Positions 1 to 7,533 of a DNA stretch of 64,000 nucleotides are shown piece after piece. Below the pieces are notes generated by a model, which saw nothing but the letters and a program-made list of their open reading frames with translations, was not told the origin of the DNA and did no database searches. The stretch covers positions 310,001 to 374,000 of the forward strand of contig CAVWTN010000002.1 in the NCBI GenBank assembly GCA_963757945.1. Reading direction: 5' to 3'. Source of the DNA: CAVWTN01 sp963757945 (lineage in GTDB: Bacteria > Vulcanimicrobiota > Vulcanimicrobiia > Vulcanimicrobiales > Vulcanimicrobiaceae). The position numbers and the translations under genes are program-made. Numbering within the stretch: position 1 is the first letter of the stretch; each line of letters opens with the position of its first letter.

Positions 1-433
1 CATTCCAATCGTTGCGCCCGATCGCGAACGCGGTCGGCCGCCCGGTCGTGCCGCTCGTCCCGTGAACGTGGAAGATCTCGCTCTCCGGGACGCAGAGATA
101 ATCGCCGAACGGGGGCGACGCCGCTTGCGATTCCCGCAGGTCCTTCTTGGTGATGACCGGGACCTTGTCTTCGAAATCCTCCAGCGAATGCAAATGGTCG
201 GGATGGAAGCCGGCCTCGTCCCATTTGCGGCGGTAGAACGGCGCGTGCTCGTACGCGTAACGGCAGACGGCCTGTAGGCGCTGCAAGATCGCGCGTTCGC
301 GCTCGCCCGGCGGCATCGTCTCTCGTTCGCGAAACCAATACCGGCTCTGTGCCGCCGGGAAATACTCGTCGTCGTAGGCCGGCGGAAAGGACCAACACTC
401 CAGTGAGCGCGTCGCGGGGTTAACGCGGGCCAC
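1..433 (-). CDS. Phenylacetate-CoA ligase-like adenylate-forming enzyme (partial, N-terminal 144 residues)
   Basis: The gene runs off the left edge; only its 5' part is present. Reading the minus strand from a GTG at 433, the protein has an aromatic N-terminus (LECWSFPPAYDDEYFP), a 'HAPFYRRKWDEAGFHPDHL' segment and, at about residues 133-140, the AMP-binding phosphate loop SGTTGRPT. The APFYRRK...G segment followed by SGTTG is typical of PaaK-type aryl-CoA ligases, which activate carboxylates with ATP and CoA; the true substrate cannot be told. The start overlaps the stop of the upstream B12-binding gene by 14 nt, so the two are probably co-transcribed. A coupled CoA-ligase/mutase role is possible but inferred. 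Confidence 0.75.
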   Translation of the reverse strand, partial: MARVNPATRSLECWSFPPAYDDEYFPAAQSRYWFRERETMPPGERERAILQRLQAVCRYAYEHAPFYRRKWDEAGFHPDHLHSLEDFEDKVPVITKKDLRESQAASPPFGDYLCVPESEIFHVHGTSGTTGRPTAFAIGRNDWN

Positions 434-827
434 GTTCGTTCACCAGTCTCGTCAGCGTCGCCACGATCGCGGCCGGGGGCGTGTCCTGCAGCATCACTTC
501 GTGCACGCCCAGCTTCTTGAGCGCCGCGGCATCCTCGTCGGGCATGACGCCGCCCGCGACGACGATCAGGTCCTTGACGCCCTTCTCCTCGAGTAACTTG
601 AAGATCTTCGGAAAGACCGTCATCTGCACGCCCGAGAGCAGGCTGACGCCCAGAACGTCGACGTCTTCCTGCACGGCGGCGTTGACGACTTCCTCGGGCG
701 TGCGGTGAAGGCCGGAATAGATCACGTCCATTCCGGCGTCGCGCAGGGTCCGCGCGACGACCCGTGCCCCACGATCGTGGCCGTCCAGGCCGACCTTTGC
801 AACGAGCACTCGAATAGCTTGAGCCAC
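420..827 (-). CDS. Cobalamin-binding protein, methylmalonyl-CoA mutase small-domain type
   Basis: This 135-residue protein consists of a single B12-binding Rossmann-like domain. It carries the base-off/His-on motif DGHDRG near residues 15-20 (the His coordinates cobalt), followed by the family signatures SLLSG and the AGGVMP loop. Free-standing proteins of this size form the small subunit of split acyl-CoA mutases (mcmA2-like, including isobutyryl- and 2-hydroxyisobutyryl-CoA mutase types), pairing with a separate catalytic subunit. That partner is not in the window. The downstream CoA-ligase-like gene overlaps it by 14 nt, which suggests a role in carboxylic acid catabolism; the exact acyl-CoA substrate is unknown. 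Confidence 0.88.
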   Translation of the reverse strand: MAQAIRVLVAKVGLDGHDRGARVVARTLRDAGMDVIYSGLHRTPEEVVNAAVQEDVDVLGVSLLSGVQMTVFPKIFKLLEEKGVKDLIVVAGGVMPDEDAAALKKLGVHEVMLQDTPPAAIVATLTRLVNERGPR

Positions 828-946
828 GCGTACCTCCGGACTGCTGAAGTCGAGTCAAAGGGAGCGGTGGTGGTTCGTACGGCCGGCGGACGAGCGTTCT
901 TCGCGGTTCAGGGCCGCAATCCGTCAGGTGCGCAAAGCATGCGCGT

Positions 947-979
947 TGCGAGCCTTTTCGCAGCGCGAAAAGGCTCGCA
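947..979 (-). terminator. Strong hairpin downstream of surE, probable terminator
   Basis: A perfect 14-bp stem (947-960 with 966-979) encloses a 5-nt loop and lies 25 bp past the surE stop on the minus strand. The inner stem contains AAAA/TTTT but no T-tract follows, so it is an atypical intrinsic terminator or a processing/stability hairpin. It separates surE from the B12-binding gene. A second short dyad (931-935 with 946-950) overlaps its outer arm. Confidence 0.5.
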
Positions 980-1003
980 TTTCACACGGGGCAAGCAGCC
1001 GCC

Positions 1004-1777
1004 TTACCCGACCGGCGCTTGCGATGCCGCCTTGAGCGCGCCCAGGTCCGTACGGTCGACCGACATCGGCGTGACGCTCACGTAGCGGTCGCGGATTGCG
1101 GCGAGGTCGGTCCCCTCTTCGATCTGCGAAGGATCGAACGAGCCCCAGATCCAGTAATATGCCCCGCCGCGCGGATCGCGGCGGGGGTCGAGCCGGTCGC
1201 CGTACTTCTTGCGCCCCTGCCGCGTCCAGCGCACGCCCTGCAGCTCGTTCGGGGCGTGGTTCGGCACGTTCACGTTCAGGTACGTGCGCGGAGCAAGCCC
1301 ATCGCGCAGGATATCGCTCGCAATCTGCAACGCGCTGTCCAGTGCACTCTGCCAGTGATGCTCGCGGCTGTGTTCCGGCCAGGTCGCTGCAAGCGAGATC
1401 GCGATCGACGGAACGCCGACGAGCGCGCCCTCGATTGCCGCGGCGACGGTCCCCGAATAATTCACGTCGTCGCCGAGGTTCGCGCCGCGATTGATCCCGC
1501 TGACCACGAGCGACGGCAGGCCGCCGCAGAGGTCGAACGAGCCGATCACGACGCAATCCGCCGGCGTGCCGGTACAGGCAAACGTGCGCACGTCGCGCCC
1601 CTTGAGCTGATGCACGCGGACCGGTTCGTGAACCGATAGCGCGTGCCCGACGCCGCTGCGATCGCGCTCCGGTGCGACGACGGTGACCTCCCCGAGGGCA
1701 GCGAGCGCGCTCGCGAGCACGACGATGCCCTCGCTCTCAACGCCGTCGTCGTTCGTAACCAGGATGCGATGTTTCAA
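1004..1777 (-). CDS. surE: 5'/3'-nucleotidase SurE
   Basis: This is a full-length SurE family protein (257 residues). The metal-binding TNDDG motif is at residues 8-12, and the SGINRGANLGDDVNYSGT block near residues 94-110 contains the conserved Ser/Asn ligands and the residues of the dimer interface. SurE dephosphorylates nucleoside monophosphates and acts in stationary-phase survival. An ATG start gives the family-typical N-terminus (MKHRILVTNDDG). The gene lies 6 nt downstream of the small holin-like membrane protein, so the two probably share a transcript, and a strong hairpin follows it. Confidence 0.95.
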   Translation of the reverse strand: MKHRILVTNDDGVESEGIVVLASALAALGEVTVVAPERDRSGVGHALSVHEPVRVHQLKGRDVRTFACTGTPADCVVIGSFDLCGGLPSLVVSGINRGANLGDDVNYSGTVAAAIEGALVGVPSIAISLAATWPEHSREHHWQSALDSALQIASDILRDGLAPRTYLNVNVPNHAPNELQGVRWTRQGRKKYGDRLDPRRDPRGGAYYWIWGSFDPSQIEEGTDLAAIRDRYVSVTPMSVDRTDLGALKAASQAPVG

Positions 1778-1783
1778 GATCGA

Positions 1784-2137
1784 TCAGGCCTCCGCAGCCG
1801 AGCGCAGGCCGATCGCGCTGATCACCCACGAGATGATGCCGAGCAACACGGAACCGATGATCCCCGCCAACAACCCGTCGACGTGGAAGCCCGGCACGAG
1901 CGCCCCGACGAGCCAGAACGTCAGCCCATTGACGATGAAGATGAACAGCCCCAACGTCACGATGATGAAGGGCAGCGAGAACAGCAGCAAGATCGGCCGC
2001 ACGACGGCGTTCACGATGCCGAAGACCAGTGCCGCGACGAGCAGGGCGAATGTGGAATCCGCGTGCACGCCGCTATAGAGGAGCGTCACGCCCCACAGCG
2101 CGAGCGCGTTGAGCAGAAAACTGATGACGATCTGCAT
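1784..2137 (-). CDS. Small four-helix membrane protein of the phage holin 4 family
   Basis: The 117-residue protein is almost entirely hydrophobic, with four predicted transmembrane helices (about 2-20, 27-48, 52-75 and 85-110) and the motif 'NAVVRPILLLFSLPF', which is the signature of the phage_holin_4_2 / mycobacterial four-TMS superfamily. The start at 2137 was chosen because GGAGG lies just upstream; a longer in-frame version would add 16 hydrophilic residues. Function in non-phage chromosomes is unknown. No phage genes are nearby, so this is a resident membrane protein rather than a prophage marker. Confidence 0.85.
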   Translation of the reverse strand: MQIVISFLLNALALWGVTLLYSGVHADSTFALLVAALVFGIVNAVVRPILLLFSLPFIIVTLGLFIFIVNGLTFWLVGALVPGFHVDGLLAGIIGSVLLGIISWVISAIGLRSAAEA

Positions 2138-2201
2138 TGAACCTCCAGCCGGGGGCTGTGCCCCCGCTCCATGTGACCCGCGCAAACGGGATTTCGTCGC
2201 G

Positions 2202-4205
2202 CTACGGCGCTTCGAGCGCCGATTTCACCTTCGCGGCCAGCGCCGGCGTCATACCTTTGACTGCCGCAATTTCATCGATCCCAGCCCGCTTGATCGCCGC
2301 GAGCGAGCCGAACGCGGTCAGCAGGCGCTTCTTGCGCGTCGGTCCGATCCCCGGGAGCGCATCGAGCGCCGAACGCGTCATCGCTTTCCCGCGCCGCTTG
2401 CGATGGAACTCCACGGCGAAGCGGTGCGCCTCGTCCCGGATGCGCATCACCAAGTGCAATGGCGGCGACGCCGGCGGCAGTACGATCGGTTCGGGCTGGC
2501 CCGGCACGAACAGCCACTCGTGTTCCTTCGCGAGCCCGGCGACCGGGATCCCCCACAGGTCCAGCTCTTCGAGCACCTCGACGACCGCGTTCAACTGCCC
2601 CTTCCCGCCGTCGATCAACAGCAAATCCGGACGCTTGTGAAAGCGCTCCTTCTTCACGAACTCGCGAGCGAGCGCGCGCTCGTCCGGTGCGATGCTCTCG
2701 GCGGAGGATTCGCCCGGGGCGTTCGTGTCCGGGCGCAGGTACCGCAAGCGCCGGCGCAGCGTCTCCTGCATCATCGCAAAGTCGTTCGAGCCGGCGTCGT
2801 ACCGAATCTTGAAATGGCGGTACTCGCTCTTCTTCGCCCGCCCCCCCACGAAGACGACCATCGAGGCGACGGGGTTCGTCCCCTGGATGTTCGAGATATC
2901 GTAGCACTCGATGCGCTGCGGAACATCGGGCAGATCGAGCGCCGCCGCGAGTTCCGTCAGCGAGCGCGCCGAGGCGGTCTCCTGCGCCTCCTGATGCGCG
3001 AGGAACGCGCGCAGGTTCAGTTCCGCGTTCTGTTTGACGAGCCGCATGTATTCGGCGCGGGGGCCCCGCTGCGGCTGGAGGATCCGCACGCGCTGCCCCT
3101 TGACCCCGGTGAGCCACGTTTCCAGCAGCGCGAGATCCGAGGGCAGAACCTCCACCAGAATCTCCTTCGGCAGGACGGCCGAAGCGACCGAGCGCCGCGC
3201 CAGCGCCCGCGCGCTCTGCGCGACCGGCACCTCGTTCGAACGGGCATCCCGTAGCGCCAGCGGCGAAAATCCTCCGCCCGGCGCGAGCGCGGAGCGCGCA
3301 GTGTAGAACTGCTTGAAGAACTCGGCGAAAAGCTGCGCCGGTTCCGTATCGGCCGTGCCTTCGAGGATGAAATGCTCCTGGCCGATCAACTTTCCGCCGC
3401 GCACCAGGAAGACTTGCATGCACGCTTGGCCCTGCGCGTACGCCGCGGCCACCAAATCCATGTCGATCCGCGAGCGCCACACGACCTTCTGCGCCTCGGT
3501 CACGCGGCGCACGGCGACGATGCGGTCCCGCACGCGCGCCGCGGTCTCGTAGTGCAACTGTTCGGCGGCCTCGTCCATTTCGCGCTGCAGGCGCTCGAGC
3601 AGCGCCTCCTGGCGCCCTTCGAGGAACAGCACGACCTCGTCGACGAGGCCGTCGTATTCCGCCTCGCTCTGATAGCCGACGCACGGCGCCATGCAGCGCT
3701 TGATGTGATATTGCAGGCAAGGGCGGGCGCGCTTCCCGTCGATCGGCTCGCGGCACGTGCGCAGCGGAAAAACCAGCCGGATCAGATCGATCAGCTCGCG
3801 CAGGCCGTGCGCGTTCGTATACGGGCCGAAGTAGCGCGCGCCGTCGTCGCGCACCATCCGCGTGAACGCGACCCGGGGGTACGGCTCGTTCGTCACCTTG
3901 AGGTAGGGATAGCGCTTGTCGTCGCGCAGGCGGACGTTGAACGGCGGCTGATGCCGCTTGATCAAGTTCGCTTCCAGGATCAGCGCTTCGATCTCGTTGT
4001 TGACGACGATCGTCCGCACGTCCAGCACGCGCTCGACCATGCGCTGCGTCCGGAGCGCATGCGCGGCGCTCTCCTGAAAATACGAACGGACCCGGTTGCG
4101 CAGCGAGACGGCTTTGCCGATGTAGAGAATTCGCTCGCCCTCGCCGAGCATCATGTACACGCCCGGCGCGTCGGGAAGCTGCGCGAGCGTCCGTTCGAGT
4201 CTCAC
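2202..4205 (-). CDS. uvrC: Excinuclease ABC subunit C (UvrC)
   Basis: The 667-residue protein has all UvrC modules. A GIY-YIG nuclease domain for the 3' incision occupies residues 1-95 (VYMML...ILYIGKA), followed by a Cys-containing linker (CLQYHIKRCMAPCVG), the UVR motif that binds UvrB (about 200-235), the RNase H-like domain for the 5' incision (ECYDISNIQG, then DGGKGQL) and paired helix-hairpin-helix motifs at the C-terminus (ALPGIGPTRKKRLL). It makes both cuts in nucleotide excision repair. Its 3' neighbour, the DedA gene, lies upstream in transcription and the two overlap by 4 nt. Confidence 0.97.
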   Translation of the reverse strand: MRLERTLAQLPDAPGVYMMLGEGERILYIGKAVSLRNRVRSYFQESAAHALRTQRMVERVLDVRTIVVNNEIEALILEANLIKRHQPPFNVRLRDDKRYPYLKVTNEPYPRVAFTRMVRDDGARYFGPYTNAHGLRELIDLIRLVFPLRTCREPIDGKRARPCLQYHIKRCMAPCVGYQSEAEYDGLVDEVVLFLEGRQEALLERLQREMDEAAEQLHYETAARVRDRIVAVRRVTEAQKVVWRSRIDMDLVAAAYAQGQACMQVFLVRGGKLIGQEHFILEGTADTEPAQLFAEFFKQFYTARSALAPGGGFSPLALRDARSNEVPVAQSARALARRSVASAVLPKEILVEVLPSDLALLETWLTGVKGQRVRILQPQRGPRAEYMRLVKQNAELNLRAFLAHQEAQETASARSLTELAAALDLPDVPQRIECYDISNIQGTNPVASMVVFVGGRAKKSEYRHFKIRYDAGSNDFAMMQETLRRRLRYLRPDTNAPGESSAESIAPDERALAREFVKKERFHKRPDLLLIDGGKGQLNAVVEVLEELDLWGIPVAGLAKEHEWLFVPGQPEPIVLPPASPPLHLVMRIRDEAHRFAVEFHRKRRGKAMTRSALDALPGIGPTRKKRLLTAFGSLAAIKRAGIDEIAAVKGMTPALAAKVKSALEAP

Positions 4206-4744
4206 CCCGCCTGTCGTGGCGCGAACACCCTCCGTCCGAAGAAGATCACGACGAACGCGGCCAGCAGCAGCCCGAAACCGAGCGAGAACTTGTGCATCAG
4301 CGGCGCAATCGCGTCGAGATGATTGCCGAAGAGCATCCCGACCCAGACCAGCCCGAAGCAGAAGATCGCGGAGCCCGCCGCGGTGTAGGTGACGAACCAG
4401 CGCTTACGCATCCGCGAGACGCCGGCAGGGAGCCCGATCACGCCCCGGATCACCGGCAGGAAGCGAGAGATGAAGATGATCTTCGTTCCGTACCGGTCGG
4501 CAAACTCGTGGAACTTGTCGAGCTTCTTCAGGTCGAGCTTGACGTACTTGCCCCACCGCGCGACGAACGGGCGGCCCCCGTAGTATCCGATCGTGTAGCA
4601 GATGAGGCCGCCCACGACCTCGCCGAGCGTGGCGACGATCGATGCGATCCAATAGCTCGAAAGGTGACCCGTCGCAACGAGCGCGCCCGCCGCGGGCACG
4701 ACGAATTCCGTGCCCACGGGCACGCCGCAATTTCCCACGAGCAT
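4202..4744 (-). CDS. DedA/SNARE-associated (VTT domain) membrane protein
   Basis: Recognisable DedA features are the 'GVPVGTEFVVPAAGALV' re-entrant segment, GYYGGRPFV, and 'FISRFLPVIRGVIGLPAG' with the conserved Arg residues, plus a final TM helix. DedA proteins help flip polyprenyl-phosphate or phospholipids and maintain proton motive force. The coordinates begin at the first ATG, but this removes the first helix. In the same frame the sequence continues upstream to a CTG at 4813 (giving EQLTHFFLGFVDKAGYVGLF), preceded by AAAGGCGG, and no ATG, GTG or TTG is available there. The native protein is therefore probably about 203 residues with a non-standard start. Confidence 0.88.
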   Translation of the reverse strand: MLVGNCGVPVGTEFVVPAAGALVATGHLSSYWIASIVATLGEVVGGLICYTIGYYGGRPFVARWGKYVKLDLKKLDKFHEFADRYGTKIIFISRFLPVIRGVIGLPAGVSRMRKRWFVTYTAAGSAIFCFGLVWVGMLFGNHLDAIAPLMHKFSLGFGLLLAAFVVIFFGRRVFAPRQAG

Positions 4745-4830
4745 GACGAAGAACAGCCCGACGTAGCCGGCCTTGTCGACGAAACCTAAGAAGAAATGTG
4801 TGAGTTGTTCCAGAGCTACGGGCCGCCTTT

Positions 4831-5244
4831 CTAGTTCTGCGGTACTTGGGGCGACGTCCCCGAGTTTCGGCGGGAACCCCTCAGGAGTTCAGCGGCCAGG
4901 CCCCCGCCTTCGGCGCCGATGGCGTGGAAGAGGTGCCGGGGCTCGACCACGCCCTCACCCGCGCTCTGTTCGGCGAGCGTGAACACGCGCCGGGCTCGCG
5001 GGGTCACGAGGATCCCCTCCCAAAGCCGCTCTTCGTTGGTTCCCAGCCGGTGCCGCAGGTCGGCGGCAAGCTCGCCGACTGCTATCCCGCCTTGCGCGAG
5101 CGCTTCCTCGATTTCGGGATCGTGCTCGTCCAGGAGCGCCAAGAGCAGATGCTCGACCCCGACATAGTAGTGGTTGTGGTTACGGCACTCTTGCTCGGCG
5201 GCGCGGAGCACGCGCTTCGACGCGGAATCAAATCTCGAAAACAT
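4831..5244 (-). CDS. Stand-alone Clp N-terminal (repeat) domain protein
   Basis: The 137-residue protein matches the Clp R/N domain of ClpC/ClpA: 'FSRFDSASKRVLRAAEQEC' then HYYVGVEHLLLALL (repeat 1) and 'VTPRARRVFTLAEQSAGE' then VEPRHLFHAI (repeat 2). It ends after the second repeat with a short polar tail and has no AAA+ module. Such orphan N-domains resemble ClpS-like or McsB-type adaptors or stress proteins. Whether it feeds substrates to a Clp protease is inference. The DedA gene follows closely on the same strand and tRNA-Pro lies upstream. Confidence 0.85.
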   Translation of the reverse strand: MFSRFDSASKRVLRAAEQECRNHNHYYVGVEHLLLALLDEHDPEIEEALAQGGIAVGELAADLRHRLGTNEERLWEGILVTPRARRVFTLAEQSAGEGVVEPRHLFHAIGAEGGGLAAELLRGSRRNSGTSPQVPQN

Positions 5245-5293
5245 TGGTCTAGCTCCGGAGGAGCTGCCGGAGCGCCTCTGACGGGCAACACAA

Positions 5294-5367
5294 TCGGGGC
5301 GGCAGGATTTGAACCTGTGACCTCTGCGTCCCGAACGCAGCGCTCTACCAAGCTGAGCTACGCCCCG
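5294..5367 (-). tRNA. tRNA-Pro (anticodon CGG)
   Basis: The minus strand folds into a full cloverleaf. The acceptor stem CGGGGCG/CGCCCCG is followed by discriminator A, the D arm is GCTC...GAGC, the anticodon stem CTGCG/CGCAG holds loop TTCGGGA (anticodon CGG, reading CCG), and the T arm has the invariant TTCAAAT loop. Length is 74 nt. The 3' CCA is not encoded and must be added. CCG is a heavily used Pro codon in this GC-rich sequence. Confidence 0.97.
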
Positions 5368-5498
5368 TCGATTGCCGTGCGACCGGGCCCCATTCGGTGC
5401 GCAAGCGCGGCACCCTCTAGTCTCGAGCGGGGCCCGGCTCGGATCCCCCCCGCTGCCAGGGGGCGCCTGCGGCCCGTCCGAAGTCTGGGGCGAGGACT

Positions 5499-6185
5499 AT
5501 GCGCTACGTCATTGTCGGTTGCGGTCGCGTCGGGTCGACGCTCGCAAAGCTCCTAGTCGCAGAAGCGCACGACGTCACGGTCGTGGACGAGAACCCCGCC
5601 GCATTCAAACGGCTCGGGACGGATTTCCCCGGCCGCGTCGAGGTCGGGACCGGTATCGATTACGACGTCCTCAAGCGGGCCGGAAGCGAGGGAGCCGACG
5701 GCTTCGTCGCGGTGACCGACGGCGACAACCGCAACGTGATGGCGGCGCTGATCGCGCAGCGGCTCTTCCAGATCCCCCGGATCGTCGCGCGCATCTACGA
5801 TCCGCCTCGCGGCCAGCTCTACCGCGAGCTCGGCATCGAAACGGTCTGCCCGACGACCATCGGAGCGAAGATGATCCGGGACCGGCTCGCGAACACGCCG
5901 ATCGACGCCAGCCCCTCGTTCGATTTCGGGAAGGTCAGTTCGCTTGCACTCACGCTTGGCGCGGCCCACGACGGCAAGCGCGTCGACGAACTCGAGCAGG
6001 ACGGGCAGATCCGGGTTGCGGCGGTCCGGCGGATCGGGATGGGCGTCATCGTCCCGCGCGCGGACTTTCTGCTTCGTCGCGGCGACGAAGTGAACTTCAT
6101 CGTCAGCCCCGAGGTGTTCGGCGAATTCTGCGCGCGCTTCGCAACGGCGCCCGGCGCGCCGGCCATTTCGCCGGCCGTCGTCTAG
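5499..6185 (+). CDS. TrkA-type potassium channel/transporter regulatory protein (first of pair)
   Basis: This protein is a single RCK unit: an N-terminal NAD-binding Rossmann domain (GCGRVGSTLAKLL, then acidic D at the end of strand 2 in VVDENP) and a C-terminal TrkA_C domain from about residue 145. TrkA/KtrA proteins are cytosolic gating rings of Trk/Ktr K+ uptake systems and respond to NAD(H), ATP or c-di-AMP. The gene sits 9 nt before a second TrkA gene, reproducing the paired CeoB/CeoC arrangement known from actinobacteria. No Trk membrane subunit is adjacent, so the pore partner is elsewhere. Confidence 0.92.
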   Translation: MRYVIVGCGRVGSTLAKLLVAEAHDVTVVDENPAAFKRLGTDFPGRVEVGTGIDYDVLKRAGSEGADGFVAVTDGDNRNVMAALIAQRLFQIPRIVARIYDPPRGQLYRELGIETVCPTTIGAKMIRDRLANTPIDASPSFDFGKVSSLALTLGAAHDGKRVDELEQDGQIRVAAVRRIGMGVIVPRADFLLRRGDEVNFIVSPEVFGEFCARFATAPGAPAISPAVV

Positions 6186-6194
6186 GAGGCTCGC

Positions 6195-6884
6195 GTGTTC
6201 GTCATCATCGTCGGGGGCGGGAAGGTCGGAACGTATCTCGCCCGAGCGCTCCTCGACCAGCACGAGGTCGTCGTCGTCGAGAAGCAGCCGAAAAAGGCGG
6301 AGTATCTTTCGAACATCCTCGAGCAAGACATCGCGATGGTCGGTGACGGCTGCGATCCGCTCGTCTTGGCATCCGCCGGGATCGCGCGGGCCGACCTCGT
6401 GATCGCCGACACGGGCGACGATGAGGACAACCTCGTCGTTTGCCTGATCACGAAGAAACAGTCGAAGGCGCGATGTATCGCGCGGGTCAACAATCCGCGG
6501 AACAAGCCGATTTTCGAATCGATCGACCGCGCGAATCCCGTCACCGTCGTTTCCTCGACCGAGGTCATCCTGGCGGCGATCGATCAGCACGTGCACGCAC
6601 AAGATTACTCCGTCATCACGCGGCTGCGCGACGGCCAGGTCGAGCTCGTCAAGGTGACGATTCCGAAGGGCTCGGCCGGCGACGGGCGGCGCATCGTCGA
6701 TATCAACCTGCCGCGGAACAGCATCGTCGTGGCGATCGATCGCAAGGACGACGACCTGATCATTCCCAGCGGCGAAACGACCGTGCGCTGCGGCGACGAA
6801 GTGATCGTCATCTGCAAGCAGGGGCAGCGCGACGACGTGCGCGCGGCCTTCAACGGGCCGCCCGCGCAAGCGCTCCGGCGCTGA
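6195..6884 (+). CDS. TrkA-type potassium channel/transporter regulatory protein (second of pair)
   Basis: A 229-residue RCK protein with GTG start preceded by a perfect AGGAGG. The Rossmann glycine motif GGGKVGTYLA opens the N-domain, followed by VVVEKQPKKAEYL and a C-terminal TrkA_C domain (about 145-225, LPRNSIVVAIDRKDDDLIIP). It is paralogous to the upstream gene and presumably forms a mixed gating ring with it. The location 5' of a kdp region makes a shared K+-homeostasis role likely. It converges on the response-regulator gene with a gap of about 10 nt. Confidence 0.92.
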   Translation: MFVIIVGGGKVGTYLARALLDQHEVVVVEKQPKKAEYLSNILEQDIAMVGDGCDPLVLASAGIARADLVIADTGDDEDNLVVCLITKKQSKARCIARVNNPRNKPIFESIDRANPVTVVSSTEVILAAIDQHVHAQDYSVITRLRDGQVELVKVTIPKGSAGDGRRIVDINLPRNSIVVAIDRKDDDLIIPSGETTVRCGDEVIVICKQGQRDDVRAAFNGPPAQALRR

Positions 6885-6894
6885 GCCGGCCTTT

Positions 6895-7533
6895 CTAGAT
6901 CAGCCCGCGCCGCAGCGCGACGACGGCCGCCTGCGTGCGATCGGCAGCGGCCAGCTTTTCGAGAATGTCGCGCACGTGCGCCTTCACGGTGCCCAGGCCC
7001 AAATGCAGCGCCGCGGCGATCTCGACGTTGCCGCGTCCGTCCGCGATCATCCGCAAGACGTCGGTCTCGCGCGGCGTCAGCGGCGAATCGACGGCGACGC
7101 TCTGGACGCGGCCGAGGTGACGCATCACGACGCCCGCGATCTTCGGATCGAAATACGCCCCGCCTTCGGCCGCGACGCGGACCGCCGCAATGACGCCCTC
7201 CGCATGCGAGGTCTTCAGGCAATAGGCATCGGCGCCGGCCGCAAGCGCAGCCAGCACTTCGGTCTCGAGATCGTGCATGGTGAGGATGACGACATGCGTC
7301 CCGGGCACTGACGTCCGAATGCGCCGCGTCAGTTCGATCCCGTCGATGCCGGGCAGGCCGAGATCGACGACGGCGACGGCGGGCCGCAGTTCGATCACGG
7401 CCGCAAGGCCGCTGCGCCCGTCCTCCGCCTCCGCCACGACCTCCAGATCGCTGCACGCTTCCAGCGCCGTGCGCAAGCCCGCCCGCGTGAGCGCGTGATC
7501 TTCGACGATCACGACGCGGTGACGCGCGCTCAC
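6895..7533 (-). CDS. NarL/FixJ-family two-component response regulator
   Basis: The 212-residue protein has a receiver domain with the acidic pair in VVIVEDH, phospho-acceptor Asp in VVDLGLPG and the conserved Lys in YCLKTS, then a LuxR-type helix-turn-helix (LTPRETDVLRMIADGRGN, recognition helix around GLGTVKAHVRDIL). The GTG start at 7533 overlaps the TGA of the upstream histidine kinase gene (GTGA), so kinase and regulator are translationally coupled. The targets are unknown. The divergent kdpD-like gene next door makes a K+ or turgor signal plausible but unproven. Confidence 0.92.
   Translation of the reverse strand: MSARHRVVIVEDHALTRAGLRTALEACSDLEVVAEAEDGRSGLAAVIELRPAVAVVDLGLPGIDGIELTRRIRTSVPGTHVVILTMHDLETEVLAALAAGADAYCLKTSHAEGVIAAVRVAAEGGAYFDPKIAGVVMRHLGRVQSVAVDSPLTPRETDVLRMIADGRGNVEIAAALHLGLGTVKAHVRDILEKLAAADRTQAAVVALRRGLI

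Noticed and set aside
1784..2137. Holin-family protein as evidence for a prophage
   Set aside because: No integrase, structural or lysis genes surround it, and this four-helix family is common in ordinary chromosomes.
2109..3254. Long plus-strand frame opposite uvrC
   Set aside because: It is an antisense shadow of high-GC coding sequence; the minus strand carries all UvrC domains, and the plus product is a low-complexity Arg/His-rich string.
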